NCBI RefSeq assembly: GCF_029813835.1
Contig: NZ_JARVKV010000046.1
Location: 1 to 52,670 of the forward strand
Origin: Streptomyces sp. DH37
Lineage (GTDB): Bacteria > Actinomycetota > Actinomycetes > Streptomycetales > Streptomycetaceae
Length of the DNA stretch: 52,670 nucleotides
Direction of reading: 5' to 3'
In this document: positions 40,467 to 49,440 of the stretch, one piece after another
Numbering within the stretch: the first letter of the stretch is position 1
Layout of the letters: the number at the start of each line of letters is the position of its first letter
Translations under genes and position numbers: made by a program
The notes under the pieces: model-generated
Told to the model about the DNA's origin: nothing
Seen by the model: only the letters and a program-made list of their open reading frames with translations
Databases searched by the model: none

Positions 40467-41540
40467 ATGCGCTGGGACAACCTGAGCCTCGACGGCGGCG
40501 ACGACGGCGAGGACGGCGTCGGCGGCGGCCGGGAGGCCGCGGCCCTCCCCCTCTTCGGGCAGGACGCGGTGGTGACCCGGACCTTCGACACCCCGGAGTT
40601 CCGCGGGATGACCTTCCACGAGGTCCGGGCCCGCACCGTCCTCAACCGGGTGCCCGAGGTGCCCGGCACTCCGGGCGGCTGGACCCTCAACCCCTACCGC
40701 GGCTGCTCCCACGCGTGCGTGTACTGCTTCGCGCGCGCGAGCCACGGCTATCTGGGCCTCGACGCCGGGCTCGACTTCGACACCCAGATCGTGGTCAAGG
40801 TCAACGCCCCCGAACTGGTGCGCCGCGAGCTGGCCAGGCGCGGACGGCCCGGCGACCACGTCGCGATGGGCACCAACGTCGACTGCTACCAGCGCGCCGA
40901 GGGCCGCTACCGGCTGATGCCGGGCATCCTCGCCGCCCTGCGCGACCACCGGGTGTCCTTCTCCATCCTGACCAAGGGCACCCTGATCCTGCGCGACCTG
41001 GAGCTGCTGCGCCAGGCCGCCGAGCACGCCACCGTGGAGACCGCCGTGTCGGTCGGCTTCACCGACCCCGGGCTGTGGCGCGCCCTGGAACCGGGCTCCC
41101 CGTCCCCGCAGGCCCGGCTCGAGGTGTGCCGCAGGCTCAACGAGAGCGGCATCCCCTGCGCGGTGATCATGTCGCCGATCGTCCCCTACCTGAGCGACTC
41201 CCCCGACCGGCTGCGGGCGACGGTGCGCGCCGTGGCCGAGTCCGGGGCGGTGTCGATCGCGCCCGAGGTGATGTACCTGCGGCCGGGGTCGCGCGAGTGG
41301 TTCATGTCCTGGCTAGCCGAGCACCATCCGGGCCTGACGAGCCGCTACGAGGCCCTGTACGCCGGCGGCGCGTACGCCCCGCGCTGGTACCAGCGCAGGA
41401 TCCTGGAGCGGGTCGGCGAGCTCTCCGCGGAGTACGGCTGCCCCCCGCCGCGGACCTTCCACACCGGCAAGCCCCCCGAGTGGCCGGCGGCGCAGGAGCC
41501 GCCCGAGGACACGGGGCCGACCCAGCTCACCCTGCTGTGA
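40467..41540 (+). CDS. Rv2578c-like radical SAM protein (spore photoproduct lyase-related)
   Basis: 357 residues. The radical SAM motif CSHACVYCFAR (CxxxCxxC) lies at about 85-95, after WTLNPYRG. The barrel continues with DTQIVVKVNAPELVRREL, GTNVDCYQ and LTKGTLILRD. This is the family annotated Rv2578c / COG1533, related to spore photoproduct lyase. It is common in actinobacterial chromosomes, with unknown function in most. Here it follows the P450-ferredoxin pair by 61 nt. It may be a tailoring enzyme, a DNA-repair/self-resistance protein or a bystander. The ATG follows GGGGAGAGGG. Confidence 0.85.
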   Translation: MRWDNLSLDGGDDGEDGVGGGREAAALPLFGQDAVVTRTFDTPEFRGMTFHEVRARTVLNRVPEVPGTPGGWTLNPYRGCSHACVYCFARASHGYLGLDAGLDFDTQIVVKVNAPELVRRELARRGRPGDHVAMGTNVDCYQRAEGRYRLMPGILAALRDHRVSFSILTKGTLILRDLELLRQAAEHATVETAVSVGFTDPGLWRALEPGSPSPQARLEVCRRLNESGIPCAVIMSPIVPYLSDSPDRLRATVRAVAESGAVSIAPEVMYLRPGSREWFMSWLAEHHPGLTSRYEALYAGGAYAPRWYQRRILERVGELSAEYGCPPPRTFHTGKPPEWPAAQEPPEDTGPTQLTLL

Positions 41541-41604
41541 CACCGGCGACACCGGCGACATCAGCAACACCGACGACACCGACACCACCGACACCACTCC
41601 ACTG

Positions 41605-41642
41605 CCCGTCTGCCTGCCCGCCGCGGCGGGCAGGCAGACGGG
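41605..41642. terminator. Perfect 38-bp palindrome
   Basis: 19-bp arms (41605-41623, 41624-41642) with no spacer. It follows the radical SAM stop by 65 nt, after a short tandem array of CGACACC-like units, and is the first of two strong hairpins between convergent genes. Confidence 0.75.
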
Positions 41643-41656
41643 CGGGCAGGCAGCAC

Positions 41657-41692
41657 GGAACGGCTCCGGGGCCGAGGCCCCGGAGCCGTTCC
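41657..41692. terminator. Second hairpin, 17-bp arms
   Basis: Arms 41657-41673 and 41676-41692 around a 2-nt loop, 16 nt from the stop of the minus-strand MFS gene. With the preceding palindrome it forms a double bidirectional terminator. Confidence 0.8.
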
Positions 41693-41708
41693 GCGTGCGC
41701 GCGGCGGG

Positions 41709-43439
41709 TCAGCCGTCGGCTCCCTGGAAGGTCTGCCGGGCGCGGGGCAGGACGAAGGCCACCGCGAACGCGACGGCGAACAGCCCCGCCATCACCCACA
41801 GGGCCCGCTCGAAGGCGGAGTCGTAGCCGCGCCGGGCCGCCTCGGCGCCGGCCTCCCGGACCGCCTCCCGGACCACGGAGGGGTCGGACGCCGACCGCGC
41901 CAGCCGGTCGACCTCGCGGTCCAGTTCCCGGCAGCTGGCCGGCACCTCCCCGGCGTCCTCCGACGCCGAGCGGTCGCCTCCGCAGGCGCGCAGGCCGGCC
42001 ACGATCCTGTCCCGGCCGTCGGCGGCGACCCCGGCCGCCGCCAGCTCGGCGCGCAGCGCCGGCGCCAGCCCGTCGGCCTGGGAGGCGACCTGACCGCCCA
42101 GGAGGCCGAAGAAGACCGTGCCGATCACGGCGATGCCGAGTGCTCCGGAGAACTGCTGGACGGCGGTGAAGGTGCCGGACGCGGAGCCGGACTCGTGCGG
42201 TTCCGCCGAGGTGTTCACCGTGTAGTAGAGCGACGACATCCCCAGGCCCATGCCCACGCCGACGACGGCCAGCGACGGGGCGAACCAGAGGGCGCCGACG
42301 TCCCCGGAGGCGAGGTTCACCGTGAACCAGAGCCCGACGATGCCGGCGAGCATGGTCGCCGTGCCGATGTGGATGAGCGCGCGGCCCAGCTTGGCCGCCA
42401 GGCCGATGCGGCCCACGACCAGCGCGACGACCGCCGAGCCGAGCACCTGGGGCAGGCTCGTCATGGCCGCCTTGAGCGGCGAGTACCCCAGGCCGGTCTG
42501 CACGTAGAGGGTGAAGACCAGGGTGAAGCCGATGACGGCGCAGAACATCAGCGATCCCGCCACCAGGGCGCCGGAGAAGGCCCGCTTGCGGAAGAGGCCG
42601 GGGATCACCAGCGGGTCGCCTCCCCGGCGCTGCCGGTGCGACTCGTACCGGCCGAAGACCCCGAAGAGGACCACGCCCGCGGCCATGGAGGCGAAGGTCC
42701 ACAGCGGCCAGCCGAGTTCGCGGCCCTGGACGACGGGGAACACCAGCAGCAGCGCCGCGGAGGCGACGATCGCGGCGCCCACCAGGTCGAGCCGGGAGGC
42801 GGTGCGGCCCGGGGACGCGGGCAGCAGCTTGGCCGCGGCGAAGAAGCACACCACTCCGAGCGGCAGGTTGACCAGGAAGATCATCCGCCATCCGGTGCCG
42901 AAGAGGTCGGCGCTGAGCAGCCAGCCGCCCACGATGGGGCCGGCGATGTTGGCGAGGCCGACGATCGGGCCGATGCTGCCGAAGGCGAGCGGCAGCTCCC
43001 GCGGCGGGAACAGCTCCTTGATCAGTCCCAGCCCCTGCGGGATCATCACCGCGCCGCACAGTCCCTGGAGGACCCGGAAGAGGACCAGCGAGTCCGGGCC
43101 CTGGGCCAGACCGCACAGGATCGAGCAGAGGGTGAAGCCGGCGACGCCGACGAGGAACATCCGCCGGCGCCCGAAGATGTCGCCGAGCCGCCCGCCGATG
43201 ATGAGACCCGCCGCCATCGCGAGCGTGTAGCCCGCGGTCAGCCACTGGATCATCGTGGTGCTGCCACCGAGGTCGGCCCGGATGGAGGGCCCGGCGATCG
43301 TGGTGATCAGGGCGTCGAGAATGTCCATCATGGTGGCGACCAGCACGACGGCGAACGCGTACCAGCGCCACCGGTAGGGCGCGGGGCCGTCCCCCCCTGC
43401 CTCTGTCGGCGCCGGGGCGGCGTGGGTGTCGGAAGCCAT
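41709..43439 (-). CDS. MFS drug exporter, DHA2 (14-helix) type
   Basis: 576 residues with about 14 hydrophobic segments. MFS signatures are MMDILDALITTIAGPSIRADL (first helix), the loop GGRLGDIFGRRRMFLVG between helices 2 and 3, and GWRMIFLVNLPLGV. DHA2 proteins are proton antiporters that commonly export the antibiotic of their own cluster. The gene is the last of the glycosyltransferase/3-dehydratase unit, 28 nt after the dehydratase stop. A hydrophilic loop of about 90 residues precedes the last helix. The ATG at 43439 has AGGAGAACC. Confidence 0.92.
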   Translation of the reverse strand: MASDTHAAPAPTEAGGDGPAPYRWRWYAFAVVLVATMMDILDALITTIAGPSIRADLGGSTTMIQWLTAGYTLAMAAGLIIGGRLGDIFGRRRMFLVGVAGFTLCSILCGLAQGPDSLVLFRVLQGLCGAVMIPQGLGLIKELFPPRELPLAFGSIGPIVGLANIAGPIVGGWLLSADLFGTGWRMIFLVNLPLGVVCFFAAAKLLPASPGRTASRLDLVGAAIVASAALLLVFPVVQGRELGWPLWTFASMAAGVVLFGVFGRYESHRQRRGGDPLVIPGLFRKRAFSGALVAGSLMFCAVIGFTLVFTLYVQTGLGYSPLKAAMTSLPQVLGSAVVALVVGRIGLAAKLGRALIHIGTATMLAGIVGLWFTVNLASGDVGALWFAPSLAVVGVGMGLGMSSLYYTVNTSAEPHESGSASGTFTAVQQFSGALGIAVIGTVFFGLLGGQVASQADGLAPALRAELAAAGVAADGRDRIVAGLRACGGDRSASEDAGEVPASCRELDREVDRLARSASDPSVVREAVREAGAEAARRGYDSAFERALWVMAGLFAVAFAVAFVLPRARQTFQGADG

Positions 43440-43467
43440 GGTTCTCCTCATCGGTGTGGGCGCCGGT

Positions 43468-44775
43468 TCAGCTGTGGTCGTGGACGAACTCGCGGATCGA
43501 CTCCACGACGTAGTCGAGCATTTCGTTGGTCAGCCCCGGATAGACACCGACCCAGAAGGTGTGCTCGGTGACGATGTCCGCGTTCGTCAGGTCGCCGACG
43601 ACGCGGTGCGGCTGATCGAGGTAGGCGGGGTGGCGGGTGAGGTTGCCGGCGAACAGCCGCCGGGTGCCGATCTTCCGGCTCTCCAGGAAGTCCGCCAGGT
43701 CGGCCCGCCGGTAGGGGGCGTCCGGTTCCACGGTGATGAGGAAGCCGAACCAGCTCGGGTCGCTGCCGGGGGTCGCCTCGGGGAGCAGCAGGCCCGGGAC
43801 GCCCTCGAGGCCGTCGCGCAGCCGCCTCCAGTTGGCCCTGCGGGCGGCGCAGAAGTCGTCGAGCCTCCTCAGCTGGCTGAGCCCCAGCGCGGCCTGGAGG
43901 TCGGTGGACTTCAGGTTGTAGCCCACGTGGGAGAAGATGTACTTGTGGTCGTAGCCGTACGGCAGCGTGCCCATCTGGTACGTGAACCGCTTGAAGCACT
44001 TGTTGTCCTCGCCCGGTTCGCACCAGCAGTCGCGGCCCCAGTCGCGCATGGACTCCACGATGCGGGCGAGCGCGAGGTTCGAGGTGAGCACGCAGCCGCC
44101 CTCGCCCATCGCGAGGTGGTGGGCGGGGTAGAAGCTCACGGTCGTCAGGTCGCCGAAGGTGCCGGTGAGCCTGCCGTCGTAGAGGGAGCCCACGGCGTCG
44201 CAGTTGTCCTCGATGAGGAAGAGGCCGTGCTTCTCGGCCAGCGCCGCCACCTCGGCGACGGGGAAGGGGTTGCCGAGGGTGTGGGCGATGATGATGGCCC
44301 TGGTCCGCGGGCCGATGGCGGCCTCGATGCTCTCCACCGTCGGGTTGTAGGTGCCGAGTTCGGCGTCGACGAAGACCGGCACCAGGCCGTTCTGCAGGAT
44401 CGGGTTGACGGTCGTGGGCCAGCCCACCGCCGCCGTGATCACCTCGTCGCCCGGGCGCAGGCGCTGGTCCTCCAGCTGGGGCGAGGTGAGCGCGGAGACC
44501 GCCAGGAGGTTCGCCGAGGAGCCGGAGTTGACCAGGTGGGCCTTGCGCCGCTTCAGCTTCCGGGCGAAGGCCGACTCGAACCTGCGCGAGCTGGTGCCGG
44601 CGGCGATGCGCATGTCCAGCGCCGCCTCGACCAGTGCCGCGCGGTCCTCCTCGTCGAGGACCGCTCCGGAGGGCCAGATCTCCGTCGTGCCGGGCGTGAA
44701 CCCCGGACGCGGGGCCCGCTCGTGGTGGTACTTGCGGACCTGCTCCAGGATCAGCTGCTTGGTGTCGCCGCTCAT
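43468..44775 (-). CDS. NDP-4-keto-6-deoxyhexose 3-dehydratase (E1/SpnQ type)
   Basis: 435 residues of the DegT aminotransferase fold. The PLP-binding Lys is replaced by His220 (SFYPAHHLAMGEGG), as in 3-dehydratases. The [2Fe-2S] motif C-X57-C-X1-C-X7-C is exact: Cys192, Cys250, Cys252 and Cys260. Such PMP-dependent enzymes remove the C3 hydroxyl from NDP-4-keto sugars with electrons from a reductase or ferredoxin. With the 2,3-dehydratase it points to a 2,3,6-trideoxy sugar. The ATG overlaps the glycosyltransferase stop as ATGA. Confidence 0.93.
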   Translation of the reverse strand: MSGDTKQLILEQVRKYHHERAPRPGFTPGTTEIWPSGAVLDEEDRAALVEAALDMRIAAGTSSRRFESAFARKLKRRKAHLVNSGSSANLLAVSALTSPQLEDQRLRPGDEVITAAVGWPTTVNPILQNGLVPVFVDAELGTYNPTVESIEAAIGPRTRAIIIAHTLGNPFPVAEVAALAEKHGLFLIEDNCDAVGSLYDGRLTGTFGDLTTVSFYPAHHLAMGEGGCVLTSNLALARIVESMRDWGRDCWCEPGEDNKCFKRFTYQMGTLPYGYDHKYIFSHVGYNLKSTDLQAALGLSQLRRLDDFCAARRANWRRLRDGLEGVPGLLLPEATPGSDPSWFGFLITVEPDAPYRRADLADFLESRKIGTRRLFAGNLTRHPAYLDQPHRVVGDLTNADIVTEHTFWVGVYPGLTNEMLDYVVESIREFVHDHS

Positions 44776-45923
44776 TTCTTCCCCCCGTCGGGTGTCAGCC
44801 CGGCGATGACCGGCACGATCTGGCCGGGAGAGGGCAGGGCGAGGATCTGGTCGCGCAGGGCGTGGGTCCGTTCGCGGTACGAGGAGTCCTCCAGGAGGTC
44901 CCGGCAGGCCTCCAGCACCTGGTCGGGATCGAGCTCCTCCAGCGCGATCCGCTGCGCGGCGCCGAACGCGTCGAGCCGCCGCGCGCTGTCGTACTGCTCC
45001 ACGGTGTGCGGGACGAGCACCTGCGGCAGTCCGGCGCGCAGGGCCGCCATGACCGTTCCGGCGCCGCAGTGGTGCACGATGAGGTCGCAGGCCGGCAGCA
45101 CCGAGTCCAGCGAGAGCCAGCCCGCGTCGATCACGCTGTCGGGCAGCGGGGAGAGCTGCTCCACCACCGCGTCCTCGACGGCGAGCAGCAGGTCCACGTC
45201 GAGCGCGGACAGCGCGCGCAGCAGGTTCCGGAACAGCTCGACGCGGCCGGGGACCGGCACGGTGCCGAGCGTCAGCAGCAGGCGCGGGCGGTCGCGCTTG
45301 TCGAACACCCAGGGCTGTACGGTGCCGGGCGTGCTGTAGGGCACGTACCCCATCGGCTGCGCGTTCGGCCGCGGTTCGCCGGGGTGGACGCCCGGCGGGC
45401 AGGTGTCGAGCACCAGGTCGGGGACGGGCAGCGCGTCCAGGCCGAGCTGCGCCAGCTCGGGAGCGAACTCCCGCTCACCGCACTCGTCGATCACCCGCGG
45501 GTATCCCAGGCCGATGCCGTGCTCGACGAACGGGACGCCGTGCACACCGGCCGCGGCCGCCGCGGAGTAGGAGTGGGGCTCGCCGATCACGACGTCCGGC
45601 TTCCACTCCCTGACGATCCTGAGCATCCCGTCGACGGTGCGCGCCCCGAGCCGGCCGAAGGCCCGGCCGGTGTGCGCGAGCAGTTCCTCCTCGGTGTCCG
45701 GCAGCACGACCGGCGCGCCGGAGCGGTCGAAGAGCATGACGTCCTTCATGGGCAGCGGCCCGCAGTTCGGGACGAAGGGCAGGCCGGAGCCGCAGACCGT
45801 CTCCGCCATGTTCTCCGGGGCCGCCACGAGCACGTCGTGTCCGGCCGCCCTGAGGGCCCAGGCCATGGGGACGACAGGGAAGTAGAGACCGAACGATGGG
45901 CTGGTGCTCATCAGGATTCTCAT
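44772..45923 (-). CDS. GT1-family (GT-B) glycosyltransferase
   Basis: 383 residues. The N-terminal acceptor domain begins MRILMSTSPSFGLYFPVVPMAWALRAAGHDV; the C-terminal donor domain has VHHCGAGTVMAALRAGLPQ and VPHTVEQYDSARRL, the nucleotide-sugar signature of antibiotic glycosyltransferases. It should attach a deoxysugar from the adjoining pathway to the polyketide. No DesVIII-type helper gene is adjacent. The ATG at 45923 lacks a Shine-Dalgarno and lies 6 nt downstream of TACCGT, which predicts a leaderless mRNA separate from the upstream sugar operon. Confidence 0.93.
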   Translation of the reverse strand: MRILMSTSPSFGLYFPVVPMAWALRAAGHDVLVAAPENMAETVCGSGLPFVPNCGPLPMKDVMLFDRSGAPVVLPDTEEELLAHTGRAFGRLGARTVDGMLRIVREWKPDVVIGEPHSYSAAAAAGVHGVPFVEHGIGLGYPRVIDECGEREFAPELAQLGLDALPVPDLVLDTCPPGVHPGEPRPNAQPMGYVPYSTPGTVQPWVFDKRDRPRLLLTLGTVPVPGRVELFRNLLRALSALDVDLLLAVEDAVVEQLSPLPDSVIDAGWLSLDSVLPACDLIVHHCGAGTVMAALRAGLPQVLVPHTVEQYDSARRLDAFGAAQRIALEELDPDQVLEACRDLLEDSSYRERTHALRDQILALPSPGQIVPVIAGLTPDGGKK

Positions 45924-45929
45924 GCCGGA

Positions 45930-45975
45930 ACGGTAGGAGCGGCCGCCGGAGCCCGGCTCGAGTCCGGCTTGTCCG
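45930..45975 (-). promoter_or_regulatory. SARP-type promoter of the glycosyltransferase gene, leaderless geometry
   Basis: Three heptamers in 11-bp phase: CGGAGCC (45947), TCGAGTC (45958) and TTGTCCG (45969). TACCGT (45930-45935) lies 11 nt on, then 6 nt to the ATG at 45923. Confidence 0.62.
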
Positions 45976-45977
45976 GA

Positions 45978-46994
45978 TCACACCGACCGGTACGTCGGTT
46001 CCGGCGGACCGTCCGCCCGGCGGGCCGCCCGCCGCACCTCGTCCAGCAGGCGGGCCAGGGCGACGGAGTCCCGCGGCCACCGGTCCCACGGCCCCGGGCC
46101 CTGCGCCCGCACGGCGTCGGCGAAGGCCCGCACGGTCGCCGCGCACTGGTCCTCGGCGTCCAGCTCCAGGTCCCGGCGGCCGTCGGACCGCTCCAGGCGC
46201 GCCGCGGGACGGTGGTCCGGCGGCGGGGTGAAGGCCCGGTCGAGGTGGAGGCGGCCCTCGCTGCCCCACAGCGTGTACGCGGAGCGGTAGGAGTGGACCA
46301 TGCCGAAGGTCAGTTGCGCGGTCACCCCCGCGGGGTTCCGCAGCAGGACGGCGCCGGCGGTGTCCACCCCCCGGCCGGGGTCCCGCAGCAGGCCGGCGCC
46401 CAGCACCTCCCACCGGGGGCCGAGGAGGAACTGGGCGGCGCGCAGGGGGTAGACGCCGACGTCGAGCAGCGCCCCGCCGCCCAGGTCGGGCCGGTAGCGG
46501 ATGTCGTCGGCCGGCCGCGGCGGTATCGCGAAGGCGGCCTCCAGGCAGCGCGGTTCGCCGATCGCGCCGTCCTCGACCAGCCGCCGCAGCCGGGCGTGCG
46601 CGCCGTGGTGGAGGAACATGATGTTCTCCATGAGCACCAGGCCCGACGAGCCCGCCAGGTCCGCCAGGGCCGCCGTGTCCGCGGCGCGGGTGGTGACCGG
46701 TTTCTCCGCCAGCACGTGCTTGCCCGCCCGCAGGGCGCGCTCCACCCACGCCGGACGCAGGGCGGCGGGCAGGGGTACGTAGACGGCGTCGACGTCGTCG
46801 CGCCGCAGCAGCCGCTCGTACCCGCCCACCGCCGCGCAGCCGTACCGCTCGGCGACCCGTCCGGCCCTGTCCGCGTCGCGGCTGGCGACCGCGGCGACGT
46901 CCGCCCCGGGCAGCGCGGCGATCGCGGGCAGGACCTTCCGGACGGCGATGTCGGCGCACCCCAGCACGCCGATCCGCACGGGACGGCCCGTCAC
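45978..46994 (-). CDS. NDP-hexose 3-ketoreductase (Gfo/Idh/MocA family)
   Basis: 338 residues. The Rossmann N-terminus RIGVLGCADIAVRKVLPAIAAL and the substrate motif AEKPVTTRAADTAAL (with the family EKP) are clear. In deoxysugar pathways this family reduces the 3-keto group formed by the 2,3-dehydratase (as KijD10/SpnN-type enzymes do), giving a 2,6-dideoxy-4-keto sugar. The GTG start at 46994 overlaps the 2,3-dehydratase stop as GTGA. Confidence 0.9.
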   Translation of the reverse strand: MTGRPVRIGVLGCADIAVRKVLPAIAALPGADVAAVASRDADRAGRVAERYGCAAVGGYERLLRRDDVDAVYVPLPAALRPAWVERALRAGKHVLAEKPVTTRAADTAALADLAGSSGLVLMENIMFLHHGAHARLRRLVEDGAIGEPRCLEAAFAIPPRPADDIRYRPDLGGGALLDVGVYPLRAAQFLLGPRWEVLGAGLLRDPGRGVDTAGAVLLRNPAGVTAQLTFGMVHSYRSAYTLWGSEGRLHLDRAFTPPPDHRPAARLERSDGRRDLELDAEDQCAATVRAFADAVRAQGPGPWDRWPRDSVALARLLDEVRRAARRADGPPEPTYRSV

Positions 46995-48439
46995 CGCAGG
47001 GCGCTCAGGCAGGCGAGCAGGGTGCGCGCGTGCATGTTGACGTACTGCCCGTGCCGCAGCAGGCCGGCGAGCTGGCCGACCGTGACCCACGCGTACTCCG
47101 GCGGCAGCCGGCCGGGCAGGGAGTCGTCCGCCTCGACGACCATGTAGCGGCTCTCGGCGTTGCGGAACCTCCCGCCCTCCTCGGAGTGGACCGCGTCGAA
47201 GCGGATCCGCTCCGGGGCGGCGTTCACGACGTGGTCGAAGAAGTGCGGCCGGTCGGCCGGGTCGTAGTTGCCGGGACGGCACTGGACCGTGGGCCCCAGC
47301 TCCACCGCGTTGACGAAGCCGCCCTCCACCTTGACGTGCGCCAGCGCGTGCAGCACCCCGCCGAACTCCCTGACCAGGAAGGCGGCCACGCCGCGTCCGA
47401 CCGGTTCCAGCAGCGGCTGGGTCCAGCCGCCCACCTCACGGCTGCCGGCGCGCACCGACACGGCGACCACCTTGAAGTGCCTGCCGTCCTCGCGGACGAT
47501 CTCGTCGTCGGTGCGGTGCCAGCCCGGGACGTCGCGCAGCGGCACCCGGGTGGCCTCCACCTCGTGGTGGTCGGCGCGCAGCCCGGTGAACCAGCTCAGC
47601 ACCTCGGCCGTGGTGGACAGCGCCCCGGCGGCGGGGTCGAAGGACGCGGCGAGCGCGGAGCGGAACGCGTCGCCCTCCCCCGCCGCCCCGGGCGCGGGGG
47701 CCGGCAGGCACGACAGGACGGTGCGCGAGTCCATGTTGATGACGTTGTCCCGGGTCATCAGCGTGTTGATCTCACCGAGCGTCAGCCAGCAGAAGTCGTC
47801 GTGGAGGGGCACCTCGACACCGGGGTCGAGTTCGACGACGACGTTGCGGTTGTTCTTGCGGTAGAACCACCAGCCGTGCTCGGACTGGAGGACGTCGGCG
47901 ACCACCCGGCCGCGCTCCGGCCCGACCACGTACTCCAGGTACCGCACGGGCGCGCCCCGGTGGACCCGGGTGTAGTTGCTGCGCGTGGCCTGGATCGTGG
48001 GCGAGAGCTGCACCAGGCCGGAGTTGCCCGGCTCCATCTTCGCCTGCATCAGGAAGCGCAGCACGCCGTCGGTCTCCTGGGCGACGATGCACAGGATCCC
48101 GACCTCGGGCTGCCGGATGATGGGCTGGTACCACTCGGGGACCGGCCCGCCGTCGGTCCGCACGTGCAGGCCCTCGACGGTGAAGAACCGGCCGGTGCGG
48201 TGCACCAGGTTGCCGGTGTCCCCGGCGAAGTGCCAGGCGTCCATCTCCGCGAACGGGATGCGGTGGACCTCGAAGCCGTGGGCCCTGCGCCGCTCCTCCA
48301 GCCACCGGTCGAAGCGGCCGGTGGCGACCGGGCCGTCCCCGGACACGGCCGCCGAGAGCGCCAGCCGGGCCGGCAGCGTGGTGTCCTCGCGGGGCCCGAG
48401 GACGGCCGGCGGTGCGGCGGTCGCCGCGGCGGCGCTCAC
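46991..48439 (-). CDS. NDP-hexose 2,3-dehydratase
   Basis: 482 residues made of two related halves (about 45-245 and 270-475). Each half has the WxxxGxF / SPTIQATRSNY and ELGPTVQCRPGNY-type nucleotide-binding segments and ends with a VINMDSRTVLSCL / YVNMHARTLLACL motif. This duplicated architecture is typical of TylCVI/SpnO/OleV enzymes, which remove the C2 hydroxyl of NDP-4-keto-6-deoxyglucose. It pairs with the 3-ketoreductase downstream. The GTG start at 48439 overlaps the 4,6-dehydratase stop as GTGA. Confidence 0.93.
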   Translation of the reverse strand: MSAAAATAAPPAVLGPREDTTLPARLALSAAVSGDGPVATGRFDRWLEERRRAHGFEVHRIPFAEMDAWHFAGDTGNLVHRTGRFFTVEGLHVRTDGGPVPEWYQPIIRQPEVGILCIVAQETDGVLRFLMQAKMEPGNSGLVQLSPTIQATRSNYTRVHRGAPVRYLEYVVGPERGRVVADVLQSEHGWWFYRKNNRNVVVELDPGVEVPLHDDFCWLTLGEINTLMTRDNVINMDSRTVLSCLPAPAPGAAGEGDAFRSALAASFDPAAGALSTTAEVLSWFTGLRADHHEVEATRVPLRDVPGWHRTDDEIVREDGRHFKVVAVSVRAGSREVGGWTQPLLEPVGRGVAAFLVREFGGVLHALAHVKVEGGFVNAVELGPTVQCRPGNYDPADRPHFFDHVVNAAPERIRFDAVHSEEGGRFRNAESRYMVVEADDSLPGRLPPEYAWVTVGQLAGLLRHGQYVNMHARTLLACLSALR

Positions 48440-49440
48440 CGGACGCTCCCGGTGAGCGCCGGCCGCTCCTCGCCGGCGCCGGCGTCCGGCTGCCACCAGG
48501 ACCGGTTGTCCCGGTACCAGGCGACGGTGGCGGCCAGTCCCTCCTCGAAGGGGACGGTCGCCGTGTAGCCGAGCTCCTCGCGGATCTTGGTGTCGTCGAG
48601 CGCGTAGCGCATGTCGTGTCCCTTGCGGTCGGCGACGTGGCGCACGAGGTCGGGCGAGGCGCCGCACAGGTCCAGGAGGCTGTCGGTGATCTGCCGGTTG
48701 GTGCGCTCGTTGCCGCCGCCGACGTTGTAGATCTCCCCGGCCCGGCCCCGGGTGAGCACGAGCTGGATCGCCCGGCAGTGGTCGGACACGTGCAGCCACT
48801 CCCGGATGTTGGAGCCGTCCCCGTACAGGGGCACGGTGCGGCCCGTCAGGAGCCGGGTGACGAAGTTCGGGATGAGCTTCTCGATGTGCTGGTAGGGCCC
48901 GTAGTTGTTGGAGCAGCGGGTGATGGACAGGTCCAGGCCGTGGGTGCGCCAGTAGGCGCGGGCGACCAGGTCGCTGGCCGCCTTGGAGGCCGCGTACGGG
49001 GAGTTGGGCTGCAGCGGCCACTCCTCGGTCCACGAGCCCTGCTCGATCGAGCCGTAGGTCTCGTCGGTGGAGACGTGCACCACCCGCTGCACCCCGGTGC
49101 GCACGCACGCTTCCAGGAGCGTCTGGGTGCCGCCCACGTTCGTCCGTATGAACTCGGACGCGGCCTCCAGCGAGCGGTCCACGTGCGACTCCGCGGCGAA
49201 GTGCACCACGGCGTCGTGGCCCGGCAGCAGGTCGAGCAGGAGCGGCAGGTCGCAGATGTCGCCGCGGACGAAGGCGAGCCGCGGGTGGCGGCCGGGGAGG
49301 TTGGCCCGGTTGCCCGCGTAGGTGAGTCGGTCGAGGACGGTCACGTCGGCGTCCTCGAAGCCGGGGTAGCCGCCCGCCAGCACGGTGCGGACGTACTCCG
49401 AGCCGATGAAGCCGGCCGCGCCGGTCACCAGGATCCTCAT
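48436..49440 (-). CDS. dTDP-glucose 4,6-dehydratase
   Basis: 334 residues of the extended SDR family. The NAD motif TGAAGFIGSEYVR, HFAAESHVDRSL, the catalytic STDETYG (Thr-Asp-Glu) and the YAASK Tyr/Lys pair, then SNNYGPYQ, all match RmlB-like antibiotic enzymes. It makes NDP-4-keto-6-deoxyglucose, the branch point for the deoxysugar. The ATG at 49440 overlaps the thymidylyltransferase stop as ATGA. Confidence 0.96.
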   Translation of the reverse strand: MRILVTGAAGFIGSEYVRTVLAGGYPGFEDADVTVLDRLTYAGNRANLPGRHPRLAFVRGDICDLPLLLDLLPGHDAVVHFAAESHVDRSLEAASEFIRTNVGGTQTLLEACVRTGVQRVVHVSTDETYGSIEQGSWTEEWPLQPNSPYAASKAASDLVARAYWRTHGLDLSITRCSNNYGPYQHIEKLIPNFVTRLLTGRTVPLYGDGSNIREWLHVSDHCRAIQLVLTRGRAGEIYNVGGGNERTNRQITDSLLDLCGASPDLVRHVADRKGHDMRYALDDTKIREELGYTATVPFEEGLAATVAWYRDNRSWWQPDAGAGEERPALTGSVR

